From assembly GCA_963746185.1 (NCBI GenBank), contig CAVVAE010000001.1, positions 706,316-770,315 on the forward strand: 64,000 nucleotides of DNA, read 5' to 3'. The DNA comes from CAVVAE01 sp963746185. GTDB lineage: Bacteria; Actinomycetota; Actinomycetes; Propionibacteriales; Nocardioidaceae. This document shows, one piece after another, positions 51,649 through 63,883 of the stretch; position 1 is the first letter of the stretch; each line of letters opens with the position of its first letter. The position numbers were made by a program, and so were the translations under genes. The notes beneath the pieces are model-generated. The model ran no database searches and was not told the DNA's origin. It saw nothing but the letters and a program-made list of their open reading frames with translations.

Positions 51649-52764
51649 TCAGACGACGACCTCGTCGAGGCTGCGGTACTCGAGACCATGCGCTTTGGCG
51701 ACCGGCGCGTAGGTGAGCTCACCGGCGTGGGTGTTGAGGCCGAGTGCCAGTGAGGGGTCGTCGCGCAACGCCTGCTTCCAGCCCTTGTCGGCCACCGCCA
51801 TGAGGTAGGGCAGCGTCGCGTTGGTCAGGGCGTACGTCGACGTATGCGGCACGGCACCTGGCATGTTCGCCACGCAGTAGAACGTCGAGTTGTGCACCTG
51901 GTAGGTCGGGTTGGCGTGCGTGGTCGGCCGGGTGTCCTCGAAACAGCCGCCCTGGTCGACCGCGATGTCCACGAGTACCGAGCCCGGCTTCATCTGCGCA
52001 ACCAGGTCGTTGGAGACCAGCGTCGGCGCCTTGGCGCCGGGGATGAGCACCGCCCCGATGACCAGGTCGGCATCGGTTACCTGCTGCTGGATGGCGAGCT
52101 TCGATGAGGCGAGGCCGTGCACGCGGTTGTTGTAGCGCCAGAACGACATCCGCAGCTTGTCCAGGTCGGTGTCGAGCAGCGTCACGTCGGCCCCCATACC
52201 GAGCGCAATGTTCGCGGCGTTCTGGCCGGAGACGCCGGCGCCGATGATGACGACCTTGGCATTGGCCACGCCTCCAACACCGCCCATCAGGACACCGCCG
52301 CCGCCCTGGGCCTTCATCATCGAGTAGGCGCCTACCTGTGGCGCCAAGCAGCCGGCGACCTCCGACATCGGGTAGAGCAGCGGCAGCCCGCCCGAAGGCA
52401 GCTGCACGGTCTCATAAGCGATGGCGGTGACCTTTGACTTGCACAGCTCCGCTGTGAGCGGTTTGTCCGCGGCCAAGTGCAGGTAGGTGAACAGCTGGAG
52501 GCCCTCACGCAGCCGGTGGTACTCCTCGGCGACGGGCTCCTTGACCTTGAGCACCAGGTCGGCAACGCCCCACGTCTCGTCGGCGTCAGGCAGGATCTTG
52601 GCGCCGGCCGCGATGAACTCCTCATCGCTGATCGACGAGCCCTCGCCCGCCGTCTGCTGGACGAACACCTCGTGACCATGCACGGTCAGCTCGTGCACGC
52701 CGATGGGTGTGATCGCCACCCGGTACTCGTGATTCTTGACTTCCTTGGGTACGCCGACCTTCAT
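51649..52764 (-). CDS. ald: Alanine dehydrogenase
   Basis: A 371-residue enzyme interconverting L-alanine and pyruvate with NAD. The start '[19 protein letters not shown]' and '[23 protein letters not shown]' (NAD Rossmann loop) are diagnostic. Catalytic-region residues in '[13 protein letters not shown]' (His) and '[15 protein letters not shown]' are intact. Length is typical. It lies immediately upstream of xerD. Confidence 0.96.
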   Translation of the reverse strand: MKVGVPKEVKNHEYRVAITPIGVHELTVHGHEVFVQQTAGEGSSISDEEFIAAGAKILPDADETWGVADLVLKVKEPVAEEYHRLREGLQLFTYLHLAADKPLTAELCKSKVTAIAYETVQLPSGGLPLLYPMSEVAGCLAPQVGAYSMMKAQGGGGVLMGGVGGVANAKVVIIGAGVSGQNAANIALGMGADVTLLDTDLDKLRMSFWRYNNRVHGLASSKLAIQQQVTDADLVIGAVLIPGAKAPTLVSNDLVAQMKPGSVLVDIAVDQGGCFEDTRPTTHANPTYQVHNSTFYCVANMPGAVPHTSTYALTNATLPYLMAVADKGWKQALRDDPSLALGLNTHAGELTYAPVAKAHGLEYRSLDEVVV

Positions 52765-52815
52765 GTCCCTCTTCTTTCGAGCCGCTGACGAAAGCGCGGT
52801 TCCGCGCCTCGAAAC

Positions 52816-55214
<2,399 letters not shown>

Positions 55215-55243
55215 CTAGCAACACCCAGCCCGTACAACCTAAG

Positions 55244-55277
55244 CGATGACTCCCGACACGCACGATCGCTGTCATCG
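55244..55277 (-). terminator. Hairpin after the copper-transporter-like gene
   Basis: CGATGAC (55244-55250) and GTCATCG (55271-55277) form a 7-bp stem around a 20-base loop, 31 bases past the stop. Weak terminator candidate ahead of the pyrG promoter region. Confidence 0.35.
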
Positions 55278-55307
55278 ACCATCCCGCAAATCGGCCGTTT
55301 GGTCCCA

Positions 55308-56246
55308 CTATTGGTCCTGCACAGCCAGGCCAGGTGGGAGGACCGCCTCATCTCCATCGACACCGAAGTTTCCGGGGGCGCCAGCGGCGGACGCGAGCAG
55401 CGCGTAAACCATTGTGGTCCGTCCAGCCGTGCTGTCGAGAACGTTGATCGTCGACAGCTGGGCGCTCAGTGCCTCATCGGCGGCCAGCTCTGCGATCAAG
55501 CCACCCTCAGAGGAGGAGGGCGGCGGTGCGGCAACGACGATCCCCTGGCTCCTGCTCGTCAAGGCGGAGACGATGTCGTGGGCGATCACGACCTTCGCAG
55601 TCGACAGGCTCGAGTCGCCGTGCTCGTCATCGGCAAGTACGACGACCAGGTTGCCGCGTCGCGGTGGCTCGTCCTCGAGCGATGTCAGCTTCGCGCCCTG
55701 GAGCTCGGAGTCGATCTTTGCGGCCTCGGGGTCAAACACGTCGTCATCCGGCGTGCCCACATACGCCCGAGCGAGCAAGGCACCCAGCCGCTCGTAGGTG
55801 CTGGCGTCCGTCAGAGCTGAGAGGTCCTCGGCGCCCTTGATCGAGCCGGTCGCGACGCTGTCGACGTAGGTCTTCTTGCCAGGGTCGAGCAGGTCAGTGT
55901 TGAGCCGGACGATGGCGCGCAAGGCACCGCCGGCTCGGGTGATGACCGCTGTGCTCGCCGCGACGACGCTGTCGTCGACACCAGGGAGGACGACGACCGT
56001 CACTCCCCGGTCAGCGAGCTTGTCCTTGAGGAGCACGCCGGAAAGCGCTTTGCTCACTGACTCATCGAACACAGCGGCTTCCTCCAAAGAGGTCACGCGG
56101 TCCTCGAGGTCGGCCTTGTCGGACTTCAGACTGGCCGTGTCGTCGCCGTCGTCCTTCTGCAACGGGCCAGCGCCCAGGGCAATCCCCACCGCGAGAGCGA
56201 CACACGCGGCCAGGATCACGACGAGATAGCGGCGTACAAAACTCAC
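55308..56246 (-). CDS. Copper transporter-like (MctB-type) protein
   Basis: A 312-residue protein of the actinobacterial MctB family. One N-terminal membrane segment ('YLVVILAACVALAVGIALGAGPL') precedes a coiled-coil-like stretch ('LEDRVTSLEEAAVF') and an extracellular domain. MctB in mycobacteria is linked to copper resistance. The GTG at 56246 overlaps the SteA stop by four bases (GTGA), so it follows SteA in an operon. Identification is from position and layout. Confidence 0.85.
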   Translation of the reverse strand: MSFVRRYLVVILAACVALAVGIALGAGPLQKDDGDDTASLKSDKADLEDRVTSLEEAAVFDESVSKALSGVLLKDKLADRGVTVVVLPGVDDSVVAASTAVITRAGGALRAIVRLNTDLLDPGKKTYVDSVATGSIKGAEDLSALTDASTYERLGALLARAYVGTPDDDVFDPEAAKIDSELQGAKLTSLEDEPPRRGNLVVVLADDEHGDSSLSTAKVVIAHDIVSALTSRSQGIVVAAPPPSSSEGGLIAELAADEALSAQLSTINVLDSTAGRTTMVYALLASAAGAPGNFGVDGDEAVLPPGLAVQDQ

Positions 56247-57421
56247 GAGCCAAGCCCCTTGACCCCGTTCGTCATGTCGTCGTAGCCGGCAGTGATCTGA
56301 TCCCACCAGTCCTGCCCGACTGGTGTAGCGGCGATCGCTACGGCCACCACCCCGATCGCGACGATGAGCATCAGCAGCACCATCCAGCGGCTGAGCCGGT
56401 TCTGATACAGGCGTGCCACGGCCTTGGCGTCGACGAGGCTCGAGCCGACCGTGGCTCGGGTCAGGAATGAACTGGCCATCCCCGAACGGCCCTTGTCGAG
56501 GAACTCCACCAAAGTGGCGTGCGACCCGACCATGACGATCAGCGAGGCCTTGTGGACATGGGCGAGCAGGATGGCCGCGTCCTCCGCCGTACCGCTCGTC
56601 TGGAACGTCAGGTGCGGCACGCCAAGCCGCTCGAGCCGGTCATCACCGCGGATGCGGCCACCGGCCGTGGCATGGGCGACCACCTCGGCACCGCATCGCA
56701 GCGCCTTGTCGGAGATCTCGTCGGCGTCGGTGACGATCAGGTCAGGTCGATAGCCCGCTTCGAGCAGGGCGTCCGCACCGGCGTCGACCCCGATGAGCAC
56801 GGGTGAGTTCTCGCGGATGAACATCTTCAGCGCAGCCAGGTCGCGTTGGTAGTCGAACGCTCTCAGCACGACCAGCACCTGCCGGCCGTCAAGCTCGGTC
56901 GCGACGACCGGGACGCCTTCGCCGTCGAGCAGCAGCCCGCGCTCCCGGCGGAGGTGTTCGATCGCGTTGGCGCTGAAGGCCTCGAGCTGACTGGCCATGC
57001 CGTCCTTGGACGCCTCCATCGCGGCCGCTACAGAAGCCGCGTCATGCCGAATGCCCGAACCCAGCGGATTGTCGCCCTTGAAGATCGTGTCGCCCTCGAC
57101 GCGCACGAGGTCACCGTCGTTGATGGACTGGAACACGGTGGCCCCGACGTCGTCGAGCAGCACGATCCCGGCCTCGACGAGGAGCTCCGGGCCGAGATTG
57201 GGGTAGCGCCCGGAGATCGAGGGCGCGACGTTGATCACGGCGGAGACCTGAGCCTCGACGAGCGCCAGGGCGGCGTGCCGGTCGATGTCGACGTGGTCGA
57301 TCACCGCGACGTCGCCCGGACGGAGCCGCTTGGCGATGTTGCGGGTACGGCGATCCAGGCGTGCGGGTCCAGAGACCCCGTTCGACGTGTAGGGACGGGA
57401 TTTGCGCAGGGAGAGTTTCAT
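56243..57421 (-). CDS. steA: Cytokinetic ring protein SteA
   Basis: A 392-residue SteA. 'RRTRNIAKRLRPGDVAVIDHVDIDRHAALALVE' type N-terminal sequence, with 'LVRVEGDTIFKGD' and 'KMFIRENSPVLIGVDAGADALLEAGYRPDLIVTDADE' type core sequence, are diagnostic. A C-terminal membrane segment is present. Linked to septum formation in corynebacteria. It sits between recN and the copper-transporter-like gene, the conserved actinobacterial order. Confidence 0.93.
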   Translation of the reverse strand: MKLSLRKSRPYTSNGVSGPARLDRRTRNIAKRLRPGDVAVIDHVDIDRHAALALVEAQVSAVINVAPSISGRYPNLGPELLVEAGIVLLDDVGATVFQSINDGDLVRVEGDTIFKGDNPLGSGIRHDAASVAAAMEASKDGMASQLEAFSANAIEHLRRERGLLLDGEGVPVVATELDGRQVLVVLRAFDYQRDLAALKMFIRENSPVLIGVDAGADALLEAGYRPDLIVTDADEISDKALRCGAEVVAHATAGGRIRGDDRLERLGVPHLTFQTSGTAEDAAILLAHVHKASLIVMVGSHATLVEFLDKGRSGMASSFLTRATVGSSLVDAKAVARLYQNRLSRWMVLLMLIVAIGVVAVAIAATPVGQDWWDQITAGYDDMTNGVKGLGS

Positions 57422-57495
57422 CGTGGCGCAATCCTGCCAAACATCACCAAGCGAACTGGGGAGGCCAGCCGTAGCGGGTCGCGTTGGTGCTCAGA

Positions 57496-59196
57496 TCAGT
57501 CGGCACGTTCGCTCCTGGCCAACTCGACCAGCTCGTCGGCATGGGCGAGCGCGGCGTCAGAATCCTCGAGACCGGCCAGCATCCGGGAGAGCTCACTGCG
57601 GCGTCCTGCGTCGTCGAGGGCCGTCACCCCGCTCGTGGTCACGCTGCCGTCGCTGCTCTTGACGACGACGTAGTGCTGGTCGGCGAAGGCCGCCACCTGC
57701 GGCAGGTGGGTCACCACGATCACCTGGACTGACCGGGCCAGCCGGGCCAGCCGACGTCCGATCTCGACTGCGGCCTTGCCGCCGACACCGGCGTCGACCT
57801 CGTCAAAGATCATCGTCGGCACCGGCTGGGTGCCGACCAGGCATACCTCGAGCGCCAGCATCACCCGGGACAGCTCCCCACCGGAGGCGCCTCGCTGCAG
57901 CGGCCTGGCCGCTCCGGCGGCGTGCGCTGAGAACAGGAAGGCGACCTCGTCGAACCCCTCGGGGCCGGGTTGGCTGCCAGGAGTGACCGAGATGTTGAAC
58001 ATGGCGTCCGGCATCGCGAGGCCACTCAGCTCGTCGGTGACGCGCTGACCAAGGTCGGCTGCGAGTGACTGCCGGCCAAGACTGAGCAGCTCGCCGGTCT
58101 CGGTGAGCTCAGCACTGAGGCGTGACTCCTCCGCGCGAAGAGCTTCGACCCGGCTCCCATCGTCTTCGAGGTCGAGCAGTCGCGCGGCCGACTGAGCCGA
58201 CCAGGCCAGCACCTCGGCCACGGTGTCGCCGTACTTGCGGGTGAGCGAACTCAGCACGGCTCGACGTTCCTGCACCCAGGCCAGCCGCTTGGGGTCGGCG
58301 TCGAGGTCGGTGGCGTACGACGTGAGATCGGCTGCGACGTCAGCCAAGGTGTAGGAGGCGGCGGCGAGGTTGTCGGCCAGTTCCGCGAGCCTCGGGTCGT
58401 GGTCGCGCTCGGCATCGAGGCTCTTGCGGGCCGCCGCCACTTGAGCAAGCACGTCGGCGTTGTCGGCTGTGGCGTCATCACCGCTGAGGACAAGCCTGGC
58501 ATCGTCGGCGGCCTGTCGCAGACCGTCGACGTGGGCAAGCCGTTGGTCCTCGGCCGCGAGGTCATCGTCCTCGCCGGGTTTGGGGTCGGCCGCCTCGATC
58601 TCGGCCAGGCCAAAGCGCAACGCGTCTGCCTCGTGGGCTCGCTCCCGGCCACGCGTCACCAGTTCGTCGAGCTCGATGCGGACGGCCTTGAGCGCGTCGT
58701 ACGTCGCCTGGTAGCGGCGCAGCACCTCGTGGTGGGCCTCTCCGCCGAACGCGTCGAGCGTGCCCCGTTGCCTGCTCGGTTGGAGCAGCCGCTGCTGGTC
58801 GGCCTGGCCGTGGATGATGACCAGGTCGCCGGCGAGATCCGCCAAGATCGACGCCGGCACGGCGGCACCGCCCGCCGTCGCACGAGACCGCCCTTCGCTG
58901 GAGACCGTGCGCGCCAAGATGAGCGAGTCGTCATCGAAGTCGGCGCCAGCCTCGGCAGCCCTCACTGCCACTGACAACGACGGGTCGACCCTGACCCGGC
59001 CCTCGATCCGGGCCTTCAAGGCGCCCTCGCGGACGACGCCGGCATCGGATCGCGCGCCGAGCAGCAGACCCAAGGCAGTCACGACCATCGTCTTGCCGGC
59101 GCCGGTCTCGCCCGTGACGACGTTGAAGCCTGGACCCAGCTCGAGCCCGGCATCGTCGATGACCCCCAGGGAGCGGATCGAGAGTTCCTCAAGCAC
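57496..59196 (-). CDS. recN: DNA repair protein RecN
   Basis: A 566-residue SMC-like ATPase. The N-terminal Walker A is VVTGETGAGKT. Long helical arms (residues ~160-380) and the C-terminal signature 'RGASGGELSRVMLALEVCL' with 'MIFDEVDAGVGG' follow. It acts in double-strand break repair. The GTG at 59196 gives the conserved start 'VLEELSIRSLGVIDDA' and overlaps nadK by eight bases; a longer upstream frame is not conserved. Confidence 0.96.
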   Translation of the reverse strand: MLEELSIRSLGVIDDAGLELGPGFNVVTGETGAGKTMVVTALGLLLGARSDAGVVREGALKARIEGRVRVDPSLSVAVRAAEAGADFDDDSLILARTVSSEGRSRATAGGAAVPASILADLAGDLVIIHGQADQQRLLQPSRQRGTLDAFGGEAHHEVLRRYQATYDALKAVRIELDELVTRGRERAHEADALRFGLAEIEAADPKPGEDDDLAAEDQRLAHVDGLRQAADDARLVLSGDDATADNADVLAQVAAARKSLDAERDHDPRLAELADNLAAASYTLADVAADLTSYATDLDADPKRLAWVQERRAVLSSLTRKYGDTVAEVLAWSAQSAARLLDLEDDGSRVEALRAEESRLSAELTETGELLSLGRQSLAADLGQRVTDELSGLAMPDAMFNISVTPGSQPGPEGFDEVAFLFSAHAAGAARPLQRGASGGELSRVMLALEVCLVGTQPVPTMIFDEVDAGVGGKAAVEIGRRLARLARSVQVIVVTHLPQVAAFADQHYVVVKSSDGSVTTSGVTALDDAGRRSELSRMLAGLEDSDAALAHADELVELARSERAD

Positions 59197-60136
59197 CGTC
59201 TGTCCCGGCTGCTCCGTTGCGGCGCCGTGCGGCCGCGCCACGCCAGCCGCTGACTGGCAGGTCAAACTTCGCTACCAGTCGGTCGGTGAACGGGGCCTCG
59301 TGCAGCCTGGCGAGCAAGACCGGGCGCTCACCGCGGCGTACCTCGACCCGCGCCCCCTCGGGCAGCTCGACGCAACGCCGCCCGTCACACCACAGCACCG
59401 CTCCGCCGTCTGTCTCGGGGAGGATCTCGACGGCAAGAACGGAGTCCGGGGAGGCGACCAGGGGCCGCGCGAACAGGGCGTGGGCACTGATCGGCACCAG
59501 CAGCAACGCCTCGACCTCGGGCCAGACCACGGGACCTCCCGCGCTGAACGCATAGGCGGTGGAGCCCGTCGGAGTGGCGAACACGACGCCGTCACAACCC
59601 CACCTCGAAAGCGGTCGATCGTCGATCTCGATCACGACTTCGAGCATCCGCTGCCGGGCGGCCTTCTCGACGCTGGCTTCGTTGAGCGCCCAGTTCGTGG
59701 CGAGCGGCGCACCGTCGACCGTGACCGCGACATCCACCGTGAGCCGCTCTTCCACGGCATACGTGCGATGGATGATTGCCTCGACCGTAGTGTCGAGGTC
59801 CTCCCATTCGGCTTCAGCGAGGAAGCCCACATGTCCGAGGTTGATGCCGAGCAACGGCGTGGACGACGAGCGAGTCAGCTCTGCGCCGCGCAGGATCGAG
59901 CCATCGCCGCCGATGACGAGGGCCATCTCGCAATCCACGGCGGCGGAGTCGTCCGGGGCCACCACCGTCGCGCCGACGATCGGCAGGTCGGGGGCTTCGT
60001 TGGCAAGCAGCCGGACCGAGATGTCCGACGACATCAGCCGTTTTGCCACGGCGGTGGCCACCTCGACCGCGTCGGCACGCCCGGTGTGGGTAATCAGCAG
60101 CACCGTGCGCGCGGAGGGGCTGGTCGAATCAGTCAC
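59189..60136 (-). CDS. nadK: NAD kinase
   Basis: A 315-residue NAD kinase that makes NADP. The GGDG motif 'VIGGDGSILRGAELTRS' and 'NEASVEKAARQRMLEVVIE', followed by 'DGVVFATPTGSTAYAFSAGGP', are diagnostic. GTG start. It sits between tlyA and recN in the standard actinobacterial order. Confidence 0.96.
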   Translation of the reverse strand: MTDSTSPSARTVLLITHTGRADAVEVATAVAKRLMSSDISVRLLANEAPDLPIVGATVVAPDDSAAVDCEMALVIGGDGSILRGAELTRSSSTPLLGINLGHVGFLAEAEWEDLDTTVEAIIHRTYAVEERLTVDVAVTVDGAPLATNWALNEASVEKAARQRMLEVVIEIDDRPLSRWGCDGVVFATPTGSTAYAFSAGGPVVWPEVEALLLVPISAHALFARPLVASPDSVLAVEILPETDGGAVLWCDGRRCVELPEGARVEVRRGERPVLLARLHEAPFTDRLVAKFDLPVSGWRGAAARRRNGAAGTDGA

Positions 60137-60148
60137 CGCACTACCTTC

Positions 60149-60955
60149 TCACTGCGGACCCTCGGAAACGACCGACGTCACCAGGTCAGGGTCGATCGCG
60201 CTGGCGTCGTGCCGCAACCAGAGGAAGTACTCGACGTTTCCCGAGGGTCCCGGCAGCGGGCTGGCACAGACGCCGCAGGCACCGAACCCGAGGTGCGTGG
60301 CGGCGGCAGCAACGTCGAGCACCGCCTTCACGCGTAGCGTCGGCTCGCGTACGACGCCACCCTTCCCGATGTGGTCCTTGCCGACTTCGAACTGGGGCTT
60401 GACCATCAAGACCAGGTCGGCGTCGAGGCTGCTCACGGTCACCAGCGTCGGCAGCACCTTCGTCAGAGAGATGAATGACACGTCGGCGACGACCAGGTCG
60501 GGAGAGAACGGAAGGCTTTCGATCGTGAGGTCTTTGATGTTGGTGCGGTCGATGACCGTCACCCGCGGATCCTGGCTCAGTCTCCAGGCGAGCTGACCGT
60601 AGCCCACGTCGACCGCCACGACCGCCTGCACACCCGACCGAAGCAGGACGTCGGTGAATCCCCCGGTCGAGGCGCCGGCGTCGAGGGCGTTGCGACCGGT
60701 CACGTCGAGGCCGTCGTCGGCGAATGCGGCAAGCGCCCCAGCGAGCTTGTGACCGCCTCTCGACACGAAATCAGGCGTATCTGAGTCTTCCCGCACGACG
60801 AGAGCGATGTCGGTCGTCACGCCGGTAGCCGGTTTGGTCGCCACCGCACCCGAGACGCTGACTCGCCCTGAAGCGACCAGTTCGGCGGCGTGCTCGCGGC
60901 TTCGAGCCAGACCTCTGCGCACGAGCTCAGCGTCGAGGCGTAACCGCCTGGCCAT
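60149..60955 (-). CDS. tlyA: TlyA-family rRNA 2'-O-methyltransferase
   Basis: A 268-residue protein with an N-terminal S4 domain ('RLRLDAELVRRGLARSREHA') and an FtsJ/RrmJ-like methyltransferase domain ('ALDAGASTGGFTDVLLRSGV', 'VADVSFISLTKVLPTLV', 'LMVKPQFEVGKDH'). It methylates rRNA and in mycobacteria affects capreomycin sensitivity. The ATG at 60955 gives the normal family start; a longer frame is not conserved. Confidence 0.95.
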   Translation of the reverse strand: MARRLRLDAELVRRGLARSREHAAELVASGRVSVSGAVATKPATGVTTDIALVVREDSDTPDFVSRGGHKLAGALAAFADDGLDVTGRNALDAGASTGGFTDVLLRSGVQAVVAVDVGYGQLAWRLSQDPRVTVIDRTNIKDLTIESLPFSPDLVVADVSFISLTKVLPTLVTVSSLDADLVLMVKPQFEVGKDHIGKGGVVREPTLRVKAVLDVAAAATHLGFGACGVCASPLPGPSGNVEYFLWLRHDASAIDPDLVTSVVSEGPQ

Positions 60956-60962
60956 CGCTGCG

Positions 60963-61196
60963 CTAGTGACCTTGCGGTTCGGTTTCGCCCTCGCCCAGGA
61001 CCGACGCCAACGCGTCGTGGACGGAGGCATAGACGTCGGTGTGACCGTCGAGGTCGAGCTCATCGAGCTGATCAAGGCTGGCGACCGCATCATCGACCCG
61101 CTCGTCCCCCGTCGACCAGACCTCGCTGGACTCTGCAGCGGGGCTGGACTGGTGATCGGGCTCTTGATCGGGCTGCTGATCTGCTGGCTCGGTCAT
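60963..61196 (-). CDS. Small acidic protein upstream of tlyA
   Basis: A 77-residue protein. An N-terminal Gln/Pro-rich stretch ('ADQQPDQEPDHQ') leads to 'RVDDAVASLDQLDELDLDGH' and 'DVYASVHDALASVLGEGE'. Similar short proteins sit between the HAD gene and tlyA in other actinobacteria. Function unknown. The ATG at 61196 is preferred over a longer frame for its good ribosome binding site (AGGAGGTG) and conservation. Confidence 0.75.
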   Translation of the reverse strand: MTEPADQQPDQEPDHQSSPAAESSEVWSTGDERVDDAVASLDQLDELDLDGHTDVYASVHDALASVLGEGETEPQGH

Positions 61197-61219
61197 GGCA
61201 CCTCCTGTTGGCGGACAAC

Positions 61220-62269
61220 TTATCCGCTCGTCCACAGCCGCTCCAACACTGAGACGTCGAGTCGGCGGCTTTGTTCTGTCTGGTGGTCATCCTGGTCCGC
61301 CCAGGACCAGGCCGTGGCGACCAGCACACGAAGCCCGTCGTCGCGGTTGTCGCCTTGACGGCGTACCTCCACCCGATCGTGGGCCACGGACATCTCCCAG
61401 TCGGAGAGGGACCAGCCGCCGTCGACGCTTTGGGGACCCGGGTGAAGCGCGAGCAGGCCGGCCATCGTCCACGACACGTACGTCGGACGGCGGTGAGGCG
61501 GAGCGTGGCACAGCGTGTCGAGGTCGGTGACCCCGGTCATCACGAGCAGCGAGTCAGCACCGCAGGTCACTGCACCTTCGATATCCGTGTCGAGTCGGTC
61601 TCCCACGACGAGCGGCCGGGTAGACGCGATCCGTCGAAGAGTCTCGTCGAACAGCGGCCGGTAGGGCTTGCCGGCCACCACGTCGGGGTCTTTCCCCACT
61701 GCGGCTGACACCGCGCGCACCAGGGTGCCGTTGCCTGGAGCGATTCCCCGTGCCGTTGGCACCGTCAGGTCAAGGTTCGACGCGACCCACAAGGCGCCCG
61801 CGGAGACCGCGTAGGCGCCTTCGGCGAGTTGGCCCCAGCCGAGCTGCGGATGGAAACCCTGGACGACGGCTACGGGCTCGTCATCGGCGGAGCTGACCGG
61901 CACCAGGTCGTGCTCCGCCAACGCCACCTCGAGCCCTTCTCCCCCGACCACAAGCACCCGAGAGCCGGGCGGGACGCGAGCGGCGACCTCGCGAGCGGCT
62001 GCCTGCGCTGAGGTGACCACGTCGGAGGAGGCAGCCTCCACGCCGAGCTCGCGCAGGTGGTTGGCCACTGCGTCGGGCGTGCGCGCCGCATTGTTGGTGA
62101 CGAAGGCCAGCGTCATGCCGCGCTCGCGGGCCTCCCGCAGGATTGCCGGGACGCCGTCCACGGCGTGCTGCTCGACGTACACCACCCCGTCGAGGTCGAG
62201 CATCGCGCAGTCATAGGCGGTGACGAGGGGTTCGTCGCTGCCTTTGAGCGCCGACGATGCATCGTTCAA
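61220..62269 (-). CDS. HAD-IIA family hydrolase
   Basis: A 349-residue HAD-superfamily phosphatase of subclass IIA. Motif I is 'MLDLDGVVYVEQ', motif II 'LAFVTNNAARTP', and motif III/IV 'VVGDRLDTDIEGAVTCGAD'. The actinobacterial C-terminal extension ('SLSDWEMSVAHDRVEVRRQG') is present. TTG start, chosen for AAGGAG seven bases upstream. It probably dephosphorylates a small metabolite; substrate unknown. Confidence 0.9.
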   Translation of the reverse strand: MNDASSALKGSDEPLVTAYDCAMLDLDGVVYVEQHAVDGVPAILREARERGMTLAFVTNNAARTPDAVANHLRELGVEAASSDVVTSAQAAAREVAARVPPGSRVLVVGGEGLEVALAEHDLVPVSSADDEPVAVVQGFHPQLGWGQLAEGAYAVSAGALWVASNLDLTVPTARGIAPGNGTLVRAVSAAVGKDPDVVAGKPYRPLFDETLRRIASTRPLVVGDRLDTDIEGAVTCGADSLLVMTGVTDLDTLCHAPPHRRPTYVSWTMAGLLALHPGPQSVDGGWSLSDWEMSVAHDRVEVRRQGDNRDDGLRVLVATAWSWADQDDHQTEQSRRLDVSVLERLWTSG

Positions 62270-62343
62270 CGAGAGGCTCCTTGGGACTGGGTGCGGGGCG
62301 CTAACAATGCTCGTCAGCATGACACGGGATCAGCCACGGCCGG

Positions 62344-62730
62344 CTACGCCGGGTCGGCCGGCTGATCTTCGGCTGCACGCGGCAACCGGCGGGTGGAACG
62401 GATCTCCACCTCGACGCGGCTCGCGGCGCCTCCGGCGGACTGGAAGAACCGGCGCCGAATCGCTCCGGACACCTCCACCCGATCGCCGGCCTGCCAGCTG
62501 CGCATCGAGCGCTGCACCCGCCGCAACCAGGCGACGCAGTCGAGCGTGTCGACGCGCTGCGCTGATCGCGCCAACGCGGCCGCGTCCCGGTCGACGATCA
62601 GGCGTGCGGTGATGATCGTGTCGCCACTCGGCAGTTCTCGTTCATCGACGAGAGCGGCCACCCGCCCATGCAAGACGACTTCGTTGCGCGACGGCGCCAG
62701 TTCGTGCCCATTGGTCTCTGCTGATGTCAT
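62344..62730 (-). CDS. ssb: Single-stranded DNA-binding protein-like
   Basis: A 128-residue OB-fold protein resembling SSB: 'NEVVLHGRVAALVDERELPSG', 'TIITARLIVDRD' and 'AGDRVEVSGAIRRRFF' follow the SSB strand pattern. The Arg-rich C-terminus and absence of the acidic DDxPF tail suggest an accessory or divergent SSB rather than the main one. Confidence 0.78.
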   Translation of the reverse strand: MTSAETNGHELAPSRNEVVLHGRVAALVDERELPSGDTIITARLIVDRDAAALARSAQRVDTLDCVAWLRRVQRSMRSWQAGDRVEVSGAIRRRFFQSAGGAASRVEVEIRSTRRLPRAAEDQPADPA

Positions 62731-62818
62731 GTCAGCTCCTTTCCGCAGACAGCATCACGGTGCGAGGAGACACTGACGGGCTGCGGAGATCAGGGCTGTG
62801 GACACCTGAAGCTGCAGG

Positions 62819-63883
62819 CTACTTCTGTGGACGATCCTCGTGCGTAGCCTCGGCTTGGCCGGAGTCGCTGTCGTCGTCAGGTGGCTGCAAGGTGTCGGTG
62901 ACCTGGAGGCCTTCGAGCTGGGCGACTCGTTCACCGGCATCGGTATAGCCTTCGGCGTCGACTCCAGCGGCTCGCTCGAACCACTCTCGGGCCGCGTCGG
63001 TCTGACCATCGGCCAGCAGAGCTTCGGCATAGGCGTAGCGGAGTCGGGGGGCCCAACTCGAACGCGACCGGCTACGCAACTCACGCCCTTCGAGTGTGCG
63101 GATGGCAGCGCCGGGATCGCCGAGGTCACGGCGAGCGCCTGACTCGACGATCCGCATCTCAATCTGGCCCGCTTCGTCGAGGTCGAGAACTCCCGGATCT
63201 TTGGCCAGCGCGAGTGCTCGAGCCGGTCTGCCCAGGCCACGTTCACAATCGGCCATCATCGGCAGGTACAGCGGGCTGTTGCTCATCCGTCGGGCAGCCT
63301 TGAACTCCGTCAGCGCATCCTTGAAATTCCCCGTGGCGTAGGCGGCCTCACCGCTCGCCTCACGGACGATGGCAACCCTGGCGGCCCGGGCACGGGCCGC
63401 GACGGTGTGCTGGTACGCCGTCTCGGGGTCGGACTCCATCAACCGGGCAGCAGCGACCAAGTGCCTGGCCACCCTGGCGGCGAGCTTTTCGGGCAACGAC
63501 TTCAACTGGGCCGAAACGCTGCGGTCGAGCTCGTTGCCGGTGATGTCGTCCGGGATCGGGGGGCCGTCGTACTTCGCCTGAACCTCAGTGCGCTCCGCCT
63601 CCGACAGGTCGTCCCGACGCCAGCGTCCGGACGTGCTTCGCGTCCGGTCCTTGCTCTTGTCTCGCTCCGGGGAGAACTTAGCGTCGCGACTTGGCCGTTC
63701 TGGCCGGCCGCCACGGTCATCGCGGCGATCGCGAGACGGGCGGCCGCCGCGATCGTCACGTTGGTCACGCTGCGGCCGACCTGTCGACGACCGGCCCGAC
63801 GTTGGCCGGCCACTGGCCTTGCTCGAGCCGGGTTGGCCCGACGACCGCTTGCGCGGGTCCGGCTTGCGGTCAGCTGGGGTCAT
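62819..63883 (-). CDS. TPR-containing protein with basic N-terminus
   Basis: A 354-residue protein. The N-terminal ~120 residues are very Arg/Gly/Ser/Asp-rich ('RPQRDQRDDRGGRPSRDR'), likely disordered. The rest is helical with tetratricopeptide-like units ('GNFKDALTEFKAARRMSNS', 'EALLADGQTDAAREWFERA'). The ATG at 63883 follows TGAGGAG. Proteins of this type are common upstream of the HAD-tlyA block in actinobacteria. Function unknown. The last ~117 bases of the window hold no complete gene. Confidence 0.78.
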   Translation of the reverse strand: MTPADRKPDPRKRSSGQPGSSKASGRPTSGRSSTGRPQRDQRDDRGGRPSRDRRDDRGGRPERPSRDAKFSPERDKSKDRTRSTSGRWRRDDLSEAERTEVQAKYDGPPIPDDITGNELDRSVSAQLKSLPEKLAARVARHLVAAARLMESDPETAYQHTVAARARAARVAIVREASGEAAYATGNFKDALTEFKAARRMSNSPLYLPMMADCERGLGRPARALALAKDPGVLDLDEAGQIEMRIVESGARRDLGDPGAAIRTLEGRELRSRSRSSWAPRLRYAYAEALLADGQTDAAREWFERAAGVDAEGYTDAGERVAQLEGLQVTDTLQPPDDDSDSGQAEATHEDRPQK

